The position numbers and the translations under genes are program-made. From Danxiaibacter flavus (GTDB taxonomy: Bacteria > Bacteroidota > Bacteroidia > Chitinophagales > Chitinophagaceae): DNA of 40,415 bases. Shown here one piece after another: positions 8,975 to 17,025 of the stretch. The notes under the pieces were generated by a model. The model did no database searches, was not told the origin of the DNA, and saw nothing but the letters and a program-made list of their open reading frames with translations. Each line of letters begins with the position of its first letter. Positions within the stretch are counted from its first letter, which is position 1. The stretch is taken from positions 1 to 40,415 of the forward strand of contig NZ_JAULBC010000016.1 in assembly GCF_041060425.1 (NCBI RefSeq), in the 5' to 3' direction.

Positions 8975-9484
8975 ATAAACAAAAATGTCGTGATAATTTG
9001 AAAAGAAATATGAGGGAAAGTATAAAGCTTAAAGCCTAAAGCTCAAAGCATGAGGCGTAGGGTTTAAGGCGTAAGGTATAAGGTGTGAAACATCGGACAT
9101 TAGGACGAGGTGAAAGTGCAAATTTTAAAATTGCATTCGGGAGACTTCTCCGATTTCATTGCCGTCGGTTTTAACCGACGGATAATAATTGAATTTAACT
9201 TGGCTTTAGCCTAACAAAATAAAGTGTGGCTAAAGCCATGTTCAAGTTAGCCTTATTTTCCGTTCGCTAAAGCGGAACGGCAATGAAAAAAAATCACAGC
9301 ACCCTAATCTGTCATTGGCACGACAGGAGAGGTTTCCCGAATATCGACCTCGGTCGCGATATTTTATGAGCGTTTACTACTGCCCCCTCAACTAAACGGC
9401 ACACGTTGTCAATTCTCCATTTTCAATTATCAATTAAAAAAATATTATCCTATCTAAAAATCTTGTTTATTTTTACTTTTTACA
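8975..9484. repeat. Spacer with degenerate repeats and a compound palindromic element
   Basis: About 9024-9085 is a 7-9 nt repeat patch (AAAGCCTAAAGCTCAAAGC, then TAAGGCGTAAGGTATAAGG). About 9154-9297 is an imperfect inverted repeat (TTTCATTGCCGT with ACGGCAATGAAA) enclosing three further hairpins: CCGTCGGTT/AACCGACGG (9162-9181), TGGCTTTAGCC/GGCTAAAGCCA (9201-9238) and CCGTTCGCT/AGCGGAACGG (about 9260-9280, one bulge). About 9337-9366 holds a bulged AATATCG/CGATATT hairpin. A minus-strand-reading D motif sits at 9413-9436. There is no ORF. Confidence 0.65.
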
Positions 9485-9535
9485 GGAAATGGTGTCTTCC
9501 TTATCAACTGCTTTTTGCTGATGGCGCCTACGTAA
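9485..9535 (+). ncRNA. Fluoride riboswitch (crcB motif)
   Basis: The segment follows the fluoride aptamer: stem GGAA/TTCC (9485-9488 with 9497-9500), the ATGG loop, a linker containing AACTGC, a short GC/GC stem around a T-loop, then GCTGATGGCGCCTAC. The pseudoknot is intact: GGTGTC (9491-9496) pairs with GGCGCC (9523-9528), with two G-U wobbles. Downstream, AAAATGAT-CA-ATCATTTT (9537-9554) can form a hairpin that may be part of the expression platform. It ends about 45 nt before the CLC gene start, which independently predicts fluoride control of that gene. Confidence 0.88.
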
Positions 9536-9576
9536 TAAAATGATCAATCATTTTAACTGATTTATTGTAGGCATAT

Positions 9577-10896
9577 ATGGACAAACGCAAATATTCACTC
9601 GAACATTTTTTTGTTTTCTCACACTTATTAAAATGGACCCTTATTGTATTGCCGTTGGCTCTTTGCATAGGGTCAGTAGTTGCATTTTTTTTATGGAGTC
9701 TTGAACAGGTTACTCAACACCGCCTTGACCATCCGTGGCTTTTATACCTGCTACCTGTCGCCGGCATTGTTATTTACCTGATGTATACGTACCTCGGCAA
9801 AGAAAGCGAGTCTGGAAACAACCTCATCATCGATGAAATACATGAGCCGCGAAAGGGCGTTCCTGCTATAATGACGCCGCTGGTTTTGCTTGGCACATTG
9901 ATCACACATCTGTTTGGCGGTTCAGCAGGCCGCGAAGGTACTGCGGTTCAAATGGGCGGAAGCATTGCAAATCTTTACGCAAGGGTTATCAAGCTGAAGC
10001 GTCAGGATCTTAGCATTCTTCTGATGACAGGGATTGCGGCAGGATTCGGTGCAGTATTCGGAACGCCTGTCACAGGAACTATTTTTGCGATGGAAGTACT
10101 CGCTTTGGGCAGCATAAAGCATACGGCGTTAGTGCCCTGTTTTATTGCCGCATTACTGGCTGATGCTACGTGCACAGCCTGGGGCATACATCACACAGAA
10201 TATCATATTCTGTTTGTAGATGACGATCACGCCTATTTGCCATTTCTTCATATAGATCTTCCATTACTTATTAAGTCAATTTTTGCGGGTGTGCTATTTG
10301 GTCTTGCCGGCTTTTTTTTCTCACAACTATCTCATGGCATTAAAAAAACAGCAAACCGCTATATTCCTTACAAATGGCTGATACCTGCGGTAGGTGGTTG
10401 TATCATCATACTGCTAACGTTTATTCTGCAAACAGACAGCTATCTCGGCCTTGGCGTATCCAACCCAAATCCGGCCTCCGTTAGTATTGTTTCGTGTTTT
10501 AAAGAAGGCGGAGCCACCTACTGGAGCTGGTTCTGGAAATTACTTTTTACGGCAGTTACCCTGGGACTTGGTTTTAAGGGAGGAGAAGTTACACCATTAT
10601 TTTTTATTGGAGCTGCTTTAGGAAATACAATCGGAACGATTACCGGAGCACCGGTTGACCTGATGGCTGGTCTTGGATTTATAGCCGTGTTTGCAGGTGC
10701 AACAAATACACCGATAGCCTGTACCATAATGGGCATTGAACTATTCGGCTCTAATAACATACTTTACTATGCTGTTGCTTGCTTTACCGCTTATTACTTC
10801 AGTGGTCATTCCGGCATTTATGGAGCACAACGGATTGGACAGGCAAAAATTGATCTGCTGAAAAAAGACATGAATAAGCGGCTAAATGATCTGTAG
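9577..10896 (+). CDS. CLC-F-type fluoride/proton antiporter
   Basis: This is a 439-residue CLC-superfamily membrane protein. The gating-glutamate loop is GREGTAVQMGGS at about residues 118-129 (Glu120), with Thr where chloride CLCs have Pro, which is typical of the fluoride subclade. The second signature is GFKGGEVTPLFFIGAALGN. At the position of the central serine of chloride CLCs the protein has GNN (about 80-82), so Asn by my alignment rather than Ser. CLC-F proteins expel fluoride from the cytoplasm in exchange for protons. The fluoride riboswitch 45 nt upstream supports this over a chloride role. About ten or more membrane segments are visible. A short tail with no CBS domain matches the compact bacterial form. 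Confidence 0.88.
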   Translation: MDKRKYSLEHFFVFSHLLKWTLIVLPLALCIGSVVAFFLWSLEQVTQHRLDHPWLLYLLPVAGIVIYLMYTYLGKESESGNNLIIDEIHEPRKGVPAIMTPLVLLGTLITHLFGGSAGREGTAVQMGGSIANLYARVIKLKRQDLSILLMTGIAAGFGAVFGTPVTGTIFAMEVLALGSIKHTALVPCFIAALLADATCTAWGIHHTEYHILFVDDDHAYLPFLHIDLPLLIKSIFAGVLFGLAGFFFSQLSHGIKKTANRYIPYKWLIPAVGGCIIILLTFILQTDSYLGLGVSNPNPASVSIVSCFKEGGATYWSWFWKLLFTAVTLGLGFKGGEVTPLFFIGAALGNTIGTITGAPVDLMAGLGFIAVFAGATNTPIACTIMGIELFGSNNILYYAVACFTAYYFSGHSGIYGAQRIGQAKIDLLKKDMNKRLNDL

Positions 10897-10982
10897 TTTA
10901 CCTGTTATTTTAATTCTTATAATGAATCAATTGTAGTATATTTAATGGTCATCACCTATCAACGAACAGTAAATAAATTGCC

Positions 10983-11363
10983 ATGAAAAACATTCTTTCA
11001 CGTTGTTTAAAGATTGCAGGATTATTATCAGTTAGCCTTGCTATGTCATCCATTACGTCATTTGCGCAATCAGGCGACAAAACCATTTCCGGTGAAGTGC
11101 TTGATATGTCCTGCTATATGGCTAAAGGCGCACATGGCATGGATCATAAGGATTGTGCATCATCATGCATTAAAGGGGGATCTCCAATGGGCCTTTTAAC
11201 CAGCGATGGTAAAGTTTACCTGCTGGTGGAAAACCACGACAAAAAGGACGCATATGCAGAGGCGAAAAAACATGCCGGAGAACAGGTTACAGTTTCTGGT
11301 ACCGTTTCTGAAAAAGGCGGCTTGCAGGGCATCGTTGTAAATGAAGTAAAAGCAAAATCTTAA
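10983..11363 (+). CDS. Small secreted Cys/His-containing OB-like protein
   Basis: This is a 126-residue protein with a signal peptide cleaved near SFAQS (about residue 29). The mature part carries SGEVLDMSCYMAKGAHG followed by DHKDCASSCIKGGSPMGLL and DGKVYLL, then a GEQVTVSGTV strand. The beta-rich layout resembles OB-like periplasmic domains. The spaced Cys residues (one, then C-x3-C) with nearby His and Met could bind a metal or form disulfides. I recognise the pattern as a recurrent uncharacterised domain but cannot assign a function. It follows the fluoride exporter by 86 nt, with a possible separate promoter (TATATTTA at 10937-10944). A terminator follows. Confidence 0.75.
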   Translation: MKNILSRCLKIAGLLSVSLAMSSITSFAQSGDKTISGEVLDMSCYMAKGAHGMDHKDCASSCIKGGSPMGLLTSDGKVYLLVENHDKKDAYAEAKKHAGEQVTVSGTVSEKGGLQGIVVNEVKAKS

Positions 11364-11384
11364 AACGTAGTATACCGACTTCTA

Positions 11385-11413
11385 AAAGCCTGGCGATGCC
11401 GGGCTTTTTTATT
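11385..11413 (+). terminator. Intrinsic terminator
   Basis: The stem AAAGCCTGGC (11385-11394) pairs with GCCGGGCTTT (11398-11407) around a 3-nt loop with one wobble pair, followed by TTTATTTT. It closes the fluoride/Cys-protein region. Confidence 0.85.
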
Positions 11414-11933
11414 TTCGAAAAAATGTAAATCTTTCATTGGCCCGGCAGGTGATATCCAGCCAGGTTGACGATGCTTGCCTGATTAAACGACATTGGCTTA
11501 GCAACGCACGGTTTAAAAAATTCGTTGGTGAGAACACCAACGACTAACACTTAACAACAAACTGCACATGTGCAGTACATCATTCAGTATGCTTTACGAT
11601 CAGACTATAACAAAACCGTAACTAATACCCTATCTTAAAGTGGCAGGCATAACAGCATAAGCCGGCATAACTGGCCAACAATATTCTACATGCACCCAAA
11701 CAAACATAGCCGGGTAAGCGCCAAACAGAACGCAGCAGGGCATACCCGCCTTACACAACCATTGGTAAAGCTGAATACATGTTAATCAAAAAAATCAGAT
11801 AGCAAACTGCAAGCGAAGAATTGTATACAAGTACAAAAAGAATAAACAACTTGTATAAGTTAATTTGATACTGCGAGTTTAGTGAAAAAAACAATACGGA
11901 TTAACAGCAAACGTTTGTTTTTTTTAAAATATA
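11414..11933. other. Spacer with two perfect palindromes
   Basis: No gene is visible. A 9-bp hairpin TCGTTGGTG-AGAA-CACCAACGA lies at 11522-11543. A perfect 16-bp palindrome, ACTGCACATGTGCAGT, lies at 11561-11576. A 10-bp palindrome TTGTATACAA is at about 11821-11830. The spacer lies between convergent genes (plus-strand Cys protein, minus-strand eutC), so these are not in an obvious promoter position. The T-rich 11918-11926 stretch near eutC's stop is on the wrong strand for a eutC terminator. Confidence 0.55.
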
Positions 11934-12689
11934 TCAAGCGTGTAGCAACATTGTATTGTCTTTCAGCTCAATTCCGGAAAGCTTCAAACGTAAAGATTCT
12001 TTAATAAGGTAGAAGATTTTGTCGCATGCTGCATTGTATTGCAATCCCTCCGGGCGGATATTCGAAATGCAATTTCTTCTTTCGTCCGTAAACCCCTTTT
12101 GCGGAGCATAAGTAAGATAAGCCCCCATGCTGTCAGGAGAAGTCAATCCGGGCCTTTCACCGATCAGCATCAAAGAAAGTTTCGCGCGAAGCAAACTGCC
12201 AATTTCATCGCCGGCAGCAACTCTTCCCTGCTGCAACAGAACTACCGGTGCCAGCGAAATATTTTCTTTAATAAGACGAGGTACCAGTAACTGTAATAAT
12301 GGAATAGCATGCATATTCACAGCCGTAGCGGACAACCCATCAGCAATAATGATAGCAATATCGTAATCGCCCGCATCTATCTCCAAAGCATGGGCAGAAG
12401 CATCATCCAGCATACGTCCAAGATCAGGCCGTTGCAGGTAGATCATCCTGTCCCTTGCCCGGGTGTGAAGCTGATAAGAAGAAATTTTAAGATGCTGCAA
12501 TCCGTCCTGCAATCCTTCAGTATCTAATACCGAATAAACCGCATCCCTGGCTTCGGCATGGGCAAGTTTAAATTGCAGTGATTCATTTAATGGAACAGCA
12601 GTTCCCGTTCTTCCCAAAGCAATGCGCGCATTGGTAAAAGCTTTTAATGAGCTCCATGAATCGGGTTTTATCAATTGATCTCCAGGCAT
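11934..12689 (-). CDS. eutC: Ethanolamine ammonia-lyase small subunit
   Basis: This is a 251-residue protein, close to the family length without the extended N-terminal arm. Characteristic stretches are ALGRTGTAVPL at about residues 24-34, KLAHAEARDAVYS at about 41-53, ADGLSATAVN at about 115-124 and SLMLIGERPGLTSPDSMGAYLTYAP around 171-195. With EutB it forms the adenosylcobalamin-dependent lyase that converts ethanolamine to acetaldehyde and ammonia; EutC contributes to the cobalamin-binding interface. It is the last gene of the operon, 17 nt after eutB. Confidence 0.95.
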   Translation of the reverse strand: MPGDQLIKPDSWSSLKAFTNARIALGRTGTAVPLNESLQFKLAHAEARDAVYSVLDTEGLQDGLQHLKISSYQLHTRARDRMIYLQRPDLGRMLDDASAHALEIDAGDYDIAIIIADGLSATAVNMHAIPLLQLLVPRLIKENISLAPVVLLQQGRVAAGDEIGSLLRAKLSLMLIGERPGLTSPDSMGAYLTYAPQKGFTDERRNCISNIRPEGLQYNAACDKIFYLIKESLRLKLSGIELKDNTMLLHA

Positions 12690-12706
12690 TGGCTTAAATA
12701 AATTGT

Positions 12707-14086
12707 TTAAAGAACGGTGTTCATCAGCATTTTATGTGTTTCTCCCGGTGGTAGTTGCCGGCCATTCTCATCCATGATTTGTTGACTCACGAGCCACTGC
12801 TCAAATTCAGGCGCAGGCCGTAATCCCAATACTTTTCTCACATACAATGCATCATGAAAAGAAGTGGACTGATAGTTCAGCATTATATCATCAGCACCGG
12901 GCACACCCATAACAAAATTGCATCCCGCAACTCCCAGTAGTGTAAGCAGGTTGTCCATATCGTCCTGATCGGCCTCAGCGTGATTGGTGTAACAAACATC
13001 TACTCCCATCGGCAAGCCGAGCAGCTTAGCACAGAAATGATCTTCAAGTGCAGCGCGAATGATCTGCTTTCCATCATACAAATATTCAGGGCCGATAAAA
13101 CCAACTACAGAATTCACCAGCAACGGATTGAATTTCGCTGCCACTGCATAAGCCCTTGCTTCACAGGTTTGCTGATCAACACCCTCATGCGCATTTGCTG
13201 ACAATGAACTCCCCTGCCCTGTTTCGAAGTACATAAGGTTATTACCAACTGTTCCCCTGCCGAGTGATAGCCCGGCTTCATATGCTTCTGCTAACAGTGA
13301 TAACGATACACCAAAGCTGCTGTTTGTTTTTTCTGTACCACCGATTGATTGAAATACAAGATCAACCGGCGCGTTGGCCTTAATGAGTTCAAGTGTAGTA
13401 GTAATATGGCACAACACACAGGATTGCACAGGAATATCGTACTTAACACGCAGGCTATCCAGCATCTGTAAGAGCCTGTTAACAGCCGCCGGGTTGTCCG
13501 TTGCGGGATTAATGCCGATGACCGCATCGCCACTTCCATAGAGCAATCCGTCTACAATGCTTGCTGCCACACCTTTGGGATCATCAGTAGGATGATTGGG
13601 CTGAAGCCTCACAGAGAAACGCCCCTTCAGACCAAGTGTATTCCTGAACCGGGTTACAACTTCACATTTGCGGCTGACACTGATGAGATCCTGGTTTCTC
13701 ATAAGCTTACACACAGCTGCAACCATTTCTGGTGTTAACGCGGTGCTCAAAGTGCTTAACGTATGTGTATCGGCTTCATCACTTAACAACCAATCCCTCA
13801 ATTCTCCGACAGTAAAATGTGCTATCGGCGCAAATGCTACACCGTTATGTGAATCAATAATGAGCCTGGTGATCTCATCATTTTCATATGGAATCACCAC
13901 CTCATTTAGAAAAGTTTTTACCGGCAGATCTGCCAATGCCATCTGCGCGGCTACACGTTCCATATAGGTTTCCGCCGCCAGTCCAGCCAGTGCATCTCCG
14001 CTTCTGAAAGGCGTGGCCCTGGCCATTAACGTTCTGAGATCGCTGAACGTGTAGGTATGCTGATGAATGGTATATTTATAAGGCAT
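12707..14086 (-). CDS. eutB: Ethanolamine ammonia-lyase large subunit
   Basis: This is a 459-residue TIM-barrel catalytic subunit of normal length. Recognisable family blocks include FRSGDALAGLAAET near residues 27-40, RLQPNHPTDDP, DGLLYGSGDAVIGINPATD, a GTEKTNSSFGVSL block, FETGQGSSLSANAHEGVDQQT, and GLPMGVDVCYTNHAEADQDDMDN. Both the substrate and cobalamin faces appear intact. The gene starts 13 nt after the permease gene and ends 17 nt before eutC, so one transcript is likely. There is no EutA reactivase, aldehyde dehydrogenase or microcompartment shell gene beside it. That fits the short soluble-enzyme version of the pathway, used mainly for nitrogen. Confidence 0.96.
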   Translation of the reverse strand: MPYKYTIHQHTYTFSDLRTLMARATPFRSGDALAGLAAETYMERVAAQMALADLPVKTFLNEVVIPYENDEITRLIIDSHNGVAFAPIAHFTVGELRDWLLSDEADTHTLSTLSTALTPEMVAAVCKLMRNQDLISVSRKCEVVTRFRNTLGLKGRFSVRLQPNHPTDDPKGVAASIVDGLLYGSGDAVIGINPATDNPAAVNRLLQMLDSLRVKYDIPVQSCVLCHITTTLELIKANAPVDLVFQSIGGTEKTNSSFGVSLSLLAEAYEAGLSLGRGTVGNNLMYFETGQGSSLSANAHEGVDQQTCEARAYAVAAKFNPLLVNSVVGFIGPEYLYDGKQIIRAALEDHFCAKLLGLPMGVDVCYTNHAEADQDDMDNLLTLLGVAGCNFVMGVPGADDIMLNYQSTSFHDALYVRKVLGLRPAPEFEQWLVSQQIMDENGRQLPPGETHKMLMNTVL

Positions 14087-14099
14087 GACGGTTGTTGTT

Positions 14100-15431
14100 T
14101 TAAGCCATTATTTCTTCAACAAGCATTTCGTCGGTTATTTCGTCCTGGTGCTTTCCCATCAATACAAAGATCATAATAACTATTGCTAGACCGGTAAAGA
14201 AAATCAGGCTTAGCAGCAAATTATACCAGATAATTGCGATCAGGCAAATGACTGACAGAACTAAAGCCAGGATGGGAAAGTAAGGATACAAAGGTGTTTT
14301 AAAACTTTCAGAGGCAACGGTCTGCTTCTTTTTCCAAACGAGCAGGCTTACCATACTAATGCAATACATAAACACCGCACCAAGGGCTGAAAGAATAATT
14401 ACCTTATCTGTTGTGCCTGTAAAAATAGATATTAAGCCGGCAATTCCCCCGGCAATCAAAGCCCTGTCCGGCGTACGGAACCGCTTGCTCACTTTTGCGA
14501 GTGCACCCGGCAAAAAGCCACTTCTCGCCAAAGCAAATATTTGCCGTGAATAACCAATGATCAGGCCATGAAAAGAAGCGATCAATCCAAACAAACCTAT
14601 GCCTGCAAAAAATTTCGTCCAGCTATTGGTCTTTCCTAGCACAATACTGATCGACTCCGGCAACGGGTAATCCATCGCGCTGAGTTGCCTCCAGTCAGTT
14701 ATACCGCCGCTGAAGATCATCACTCCCAATGCCAGCAGTACCAACGTTGCAATTCCCCAGATATATCCTTTTGGAATATTCCGTTGCGGATCGTGTACTT
14801 CTTCTGCTACCATTGCCACACCTTCAATACCCAGGTACAACCATACTGCAAATGGCAAAGCAGCAAATATTCCACCTATTCCATAATGATCGTTATTGGC
14901 TGTAAATTTCTCCAGGCTGAAATGGGGTGCCACTATACCCATAAACATTAGCAACTCCGCCACGGCCAGTACAGTTACGATGAGTGTAAAAACTGCCGAT
15001 TCTTTAATACCAAGCATGTTAATCAGCGTAAACAATACATAGCAACCGACTGCTGTATATTTTACGGCAATGGCAGGATACAGAAAATGTACATAACTGC
15101 CCAGTGCAAAAGCAATTGCAGGCGGCGCAAACACAAACTCCACCAACGTTGCATAACCGGCTATCACGCCGCCCAGGGGACCAAACGCTTTGCGTGCATA
15201 TGCAAATGGACCGCCAGCGTGCGGTATGGATGTGGTTAATTCTGTAAAACTGAAAATAAACGTTACGTATAGCACTGTAACAATGAGTGTTGCGATCAGG
15301 AACCCGATGGTGCCTGCGACGCCCCATCCGTAGTTCCATCCAAAATATTCGCCTGAAATTACCAGTCCAACCGCAATGGCCCACAGATGCGCAGGCTTAA
15401 GTACTCGTTTAAGTGACGGGGAAGAAGACAT
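14100..15431 (-). CDS. eat: Ethanolamine permease (APC superfamily)
   Basis: This is a 443-residue protein with about twelve membrane segments. The opening block VISGEYFGWNYGWGVAG and the later TSIPHAGGPFAYARKAFGP are typical of the amino-acid-polyamine-organocation family and match the ethanolamine permease subgroup. GFLPGALAKVSKRFRTPDRAL is a conserved cytoplasmic loop. It is the first gene of the eat-eutB-eutC unit, which fixes the substrate better than the sequence alone. No cobalamin riboswitch or regulator gene is visible upstream. Instead the region 15432-15824 holds repeats and decayed cydB ends. Confidence 0.9.
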   Translation of the reverse strand: MSSSPSLKRVLKPAHLWAIAVGLVISGEYFGWNYGWGVAGTIGFLIATLIVTVLYVTFIFSFTELTTSIPHAGGPFAYARKAFGPLGGVIAGYATLVEFVFAPPAIAFALGSYVHFLYPAIAVKYTAVGCYVLFTLINMLGIKESAVFTLIVTVLAVAELLMFMGIVAPHFSLEKFTANNDHYGIGGIFAALPFAVWLYLGIEGVAMVAEEVHDPQRNIPKGYIWGIATLVLLALGVMIFSGGITDWRQLSAMDYPLPESISIVLGKTNSWTKFFAGIGLFGLIASFHGLIIGYSRQIFALARSGFLPGALAKVSKRFRTPDRALIAGGIAGLISIFTGTTDKVIILSALGAVFMYCISMVSLLVWKKKQTVASESFKTPLYPYFPILALVLSVICLIAIIWYNLLLSLIFFTGLAIVIMIFVLMGKHQDEITDEMLVEEIMA

Positions 15432-15824
15432 AAGCAGATAAGTATGTACGTAAGATAAGAAAAAGATGGTAAGATCGTAAGACAGTAAGACAGTAAGATG
15501 GCTAGTACCTCATTTCATCGAGTTTTACCTTGCCTTTGAAGGTCCAAAAACAAAGGTTGTATAGATGGCTACTAACGGTACCCCTATTGCCGCAACGGTT
15601 AGCATAAAGACATGTAAGACGCGTAAGAAAGTAAGACCGTAAGACAGTAAGATAGTAAGATGCTAGTAGCTCATTTCATCGAGTTTACCTTGCCTTTGGA
15701 GGTCCAGAAAACAAAGGTTGTGTAGATGGCTACTAACGGCACCCCTATTGCCGCTACGGTTAGCATAAAGACATGTAAGACGCGTAAGAAAGTAAGACCG
15801 TAAGACAGTAAGACAGTAAGATGG
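15432..15824. repeat. Tandem ~162-bp repeat: two decayed copies of the cydB 3' end
   Basis: Copies of the last ~104 bp of cydB lie at 15502-15605 and 15663-15767; the true end is 15825-15929. Offsets are 161 and 162 bp. Between copies is a shared ~57-nt linker made of GTAAGACA-type 8-nt repeats (15606-15662 and 15768-15824); a further repeat patch is at about 15443-15500. The middle copy lacks one T (GAGTTTACC against GAGTTTTACC), which shifts its frame, and the outer copy has several substitutions. Neither copy has a start codon or the rest of cydB. This block sits between cydB and the eat gene. Confidence 0.9.
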
Positions 15825-16859
15825 CTAGTAACTCATTTCATCGAGTTTTACCTTGCCTTTGAAGGTCCAGAAAACAAAGGTTGTATAGATGGCTACTAAC
15901 GGTACCCCGATTGCCGCAACGGTTAGCATTACGCCGAGGCTTTTTTCTGAGGATGAAGCGTTTCTGACCGTTAGATCGTACGCGGGATCGATTGTTGATA
16001 TGACCAAATTGGGATACAACTCTACCGCAATAATGATCAGCAGAAGACTTATAACAACTGATGACGACAGAAATGCATAACGGTATTTTTGTCGCGAGAT
16101 ATTTCTTGTAATATTAGCGATAGCAAGCACCATAGCCACCGGCACAAAAAACAACCACGAATTTTCTTTAATGCGATGCGAAAGATGTGGTACGTACAGG
16201 AGCGTGTAAAAACTCAACAATAAAATGGTAATAGCAAATGTGATGGTTGTATTTTTAACGATGATCGTAAGTCTCGTGTACAATCTTTTCTCCGTCTTCA
16301 TTACCAGGTAAATGGCACCATGCATCATAAACAGTGCGAGTGTTGTAGCACCTACAAGCAACGAATAAGGATTTACAAAATCCCACGTGGAGCCTGTATA
16401 ATTACCTTCCCTATCAATTGCAAGCCCGATAAGTACATTCCCCAACACAAGACCAAGCGCAAAAGCAATAAGCATGCTGGAAACACTGTAGCTGATATCC
16501 CACATTTTACGCCACCAGATCATGGGTTCTTTACTCCGGAACTCTATAGAAATAGCCCGGAAGATCAGTGCTACCAGGAACAAATAAAACGGAATGTAAA
16601 AAGCAGAGAAAACAGACGCATATACCTTCGGAAATCCCGCAAACAAAGCTCCGCCGCCAATTACCAGCCACACTTCATTACCGTCCCAAATTGGTCCAAT
16701 GGCATTTAGCGCAATCCTTCTGCTTTCCTCCTTCTTTAAAAATAAATGCACCGCACCGGCCCCAAGATCAAAGCCGTCCAGGATTGCATATCCCGTAAAA
16801 CATGCACCTATAACAAGATACCACCAGGTTGCGTAATCTATTCCTAAAAAAGTTGCCAT
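15825..16859 (-). CDS. cydB: Cytochrome bd oxidase subunit II
   Basis: This is a 344-residue membrane protein. The start is the ATG at 16859, giving ATFLGIDYATWWYLVIG; the frame extends upstream only to a TTG, with low-complexity residues that do not fit the family. Typical landmarks are the GYAILDGFDLGAG block near residues 22-34, RIALNAIGPIWDGNEVWL near 48-65 and FRAISIEFRSKE near 101-112. It pairs with CydA to form the quinol oxidase used at low oxygen. The cydA stop is 166 nt upstream, a long gap for an operon, filled with degenerate repeats. Two truncated copies of its 3' end follow it. Confidence 0.95.
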   Translation of the reverse strand: MATFLGIDYATWWYLVIGACFTGYAILDGFDLGAGAVHLFLKKEESRRIALNAIGPIWDGNEVWLVIGGGALFAGFPKVYASVFSAFYIPFYLFLVALIFRAISIEFRSKEPMIWWRKMWDISYSVSSMLIAFALGLVLGNVLIGLAIDREGNYTGSTWDFVNPYSLLVGATTLALFMMHGAIYLVMKTEKRLYTRLTIIVKNTTITFAITILLLSFYTLLYVPHLSHRIKENSWLFFVPVAMVLAIANITRNISRQKYRYAFLSSSVVISLLLIIIAVELYPNLVISTIDPAYDLTVRNASSSEKSLGVMLTVAAIGVPLVAIYTTFVFWTFKGKVKLDEMSY

Positions 16860-17025
16860 GGGCGATTGGGGATTTGAGATTTGAAATTTAAAATCTTTTA
16901 TCAACCTTCCTAACTGTAACAGCTCCAAAATAAAATCAACATGTTACACCCGCGTACTTCGTAATTCGTACTTAAATCATACATCCTGCACCATACATCG
17001 TACATCTTACATCCTACATCGTCCA
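16860..17025. repeat. Degenerate repeats inside the cydAB gap
   Basis: Next to the cydB start is a patch GGGATTTGAGATTTGAAATT (as the plus strand reads it), and at about 16975-17028 there are repeated CATACATCGTACATCTTACATCC-like units of 8-9 nt. The second patch begins within a few nt of the cydA stop. No gene is seen. Confidence 0.7.

Noticed and set aside
15502..15767. Small CydX-like gene after cydB
   Set aside because: The sequence is a copy of the cydB 3' end without start codons, with a frameshift in the middle copy. There is no CydX-like hydrophobic peptide.
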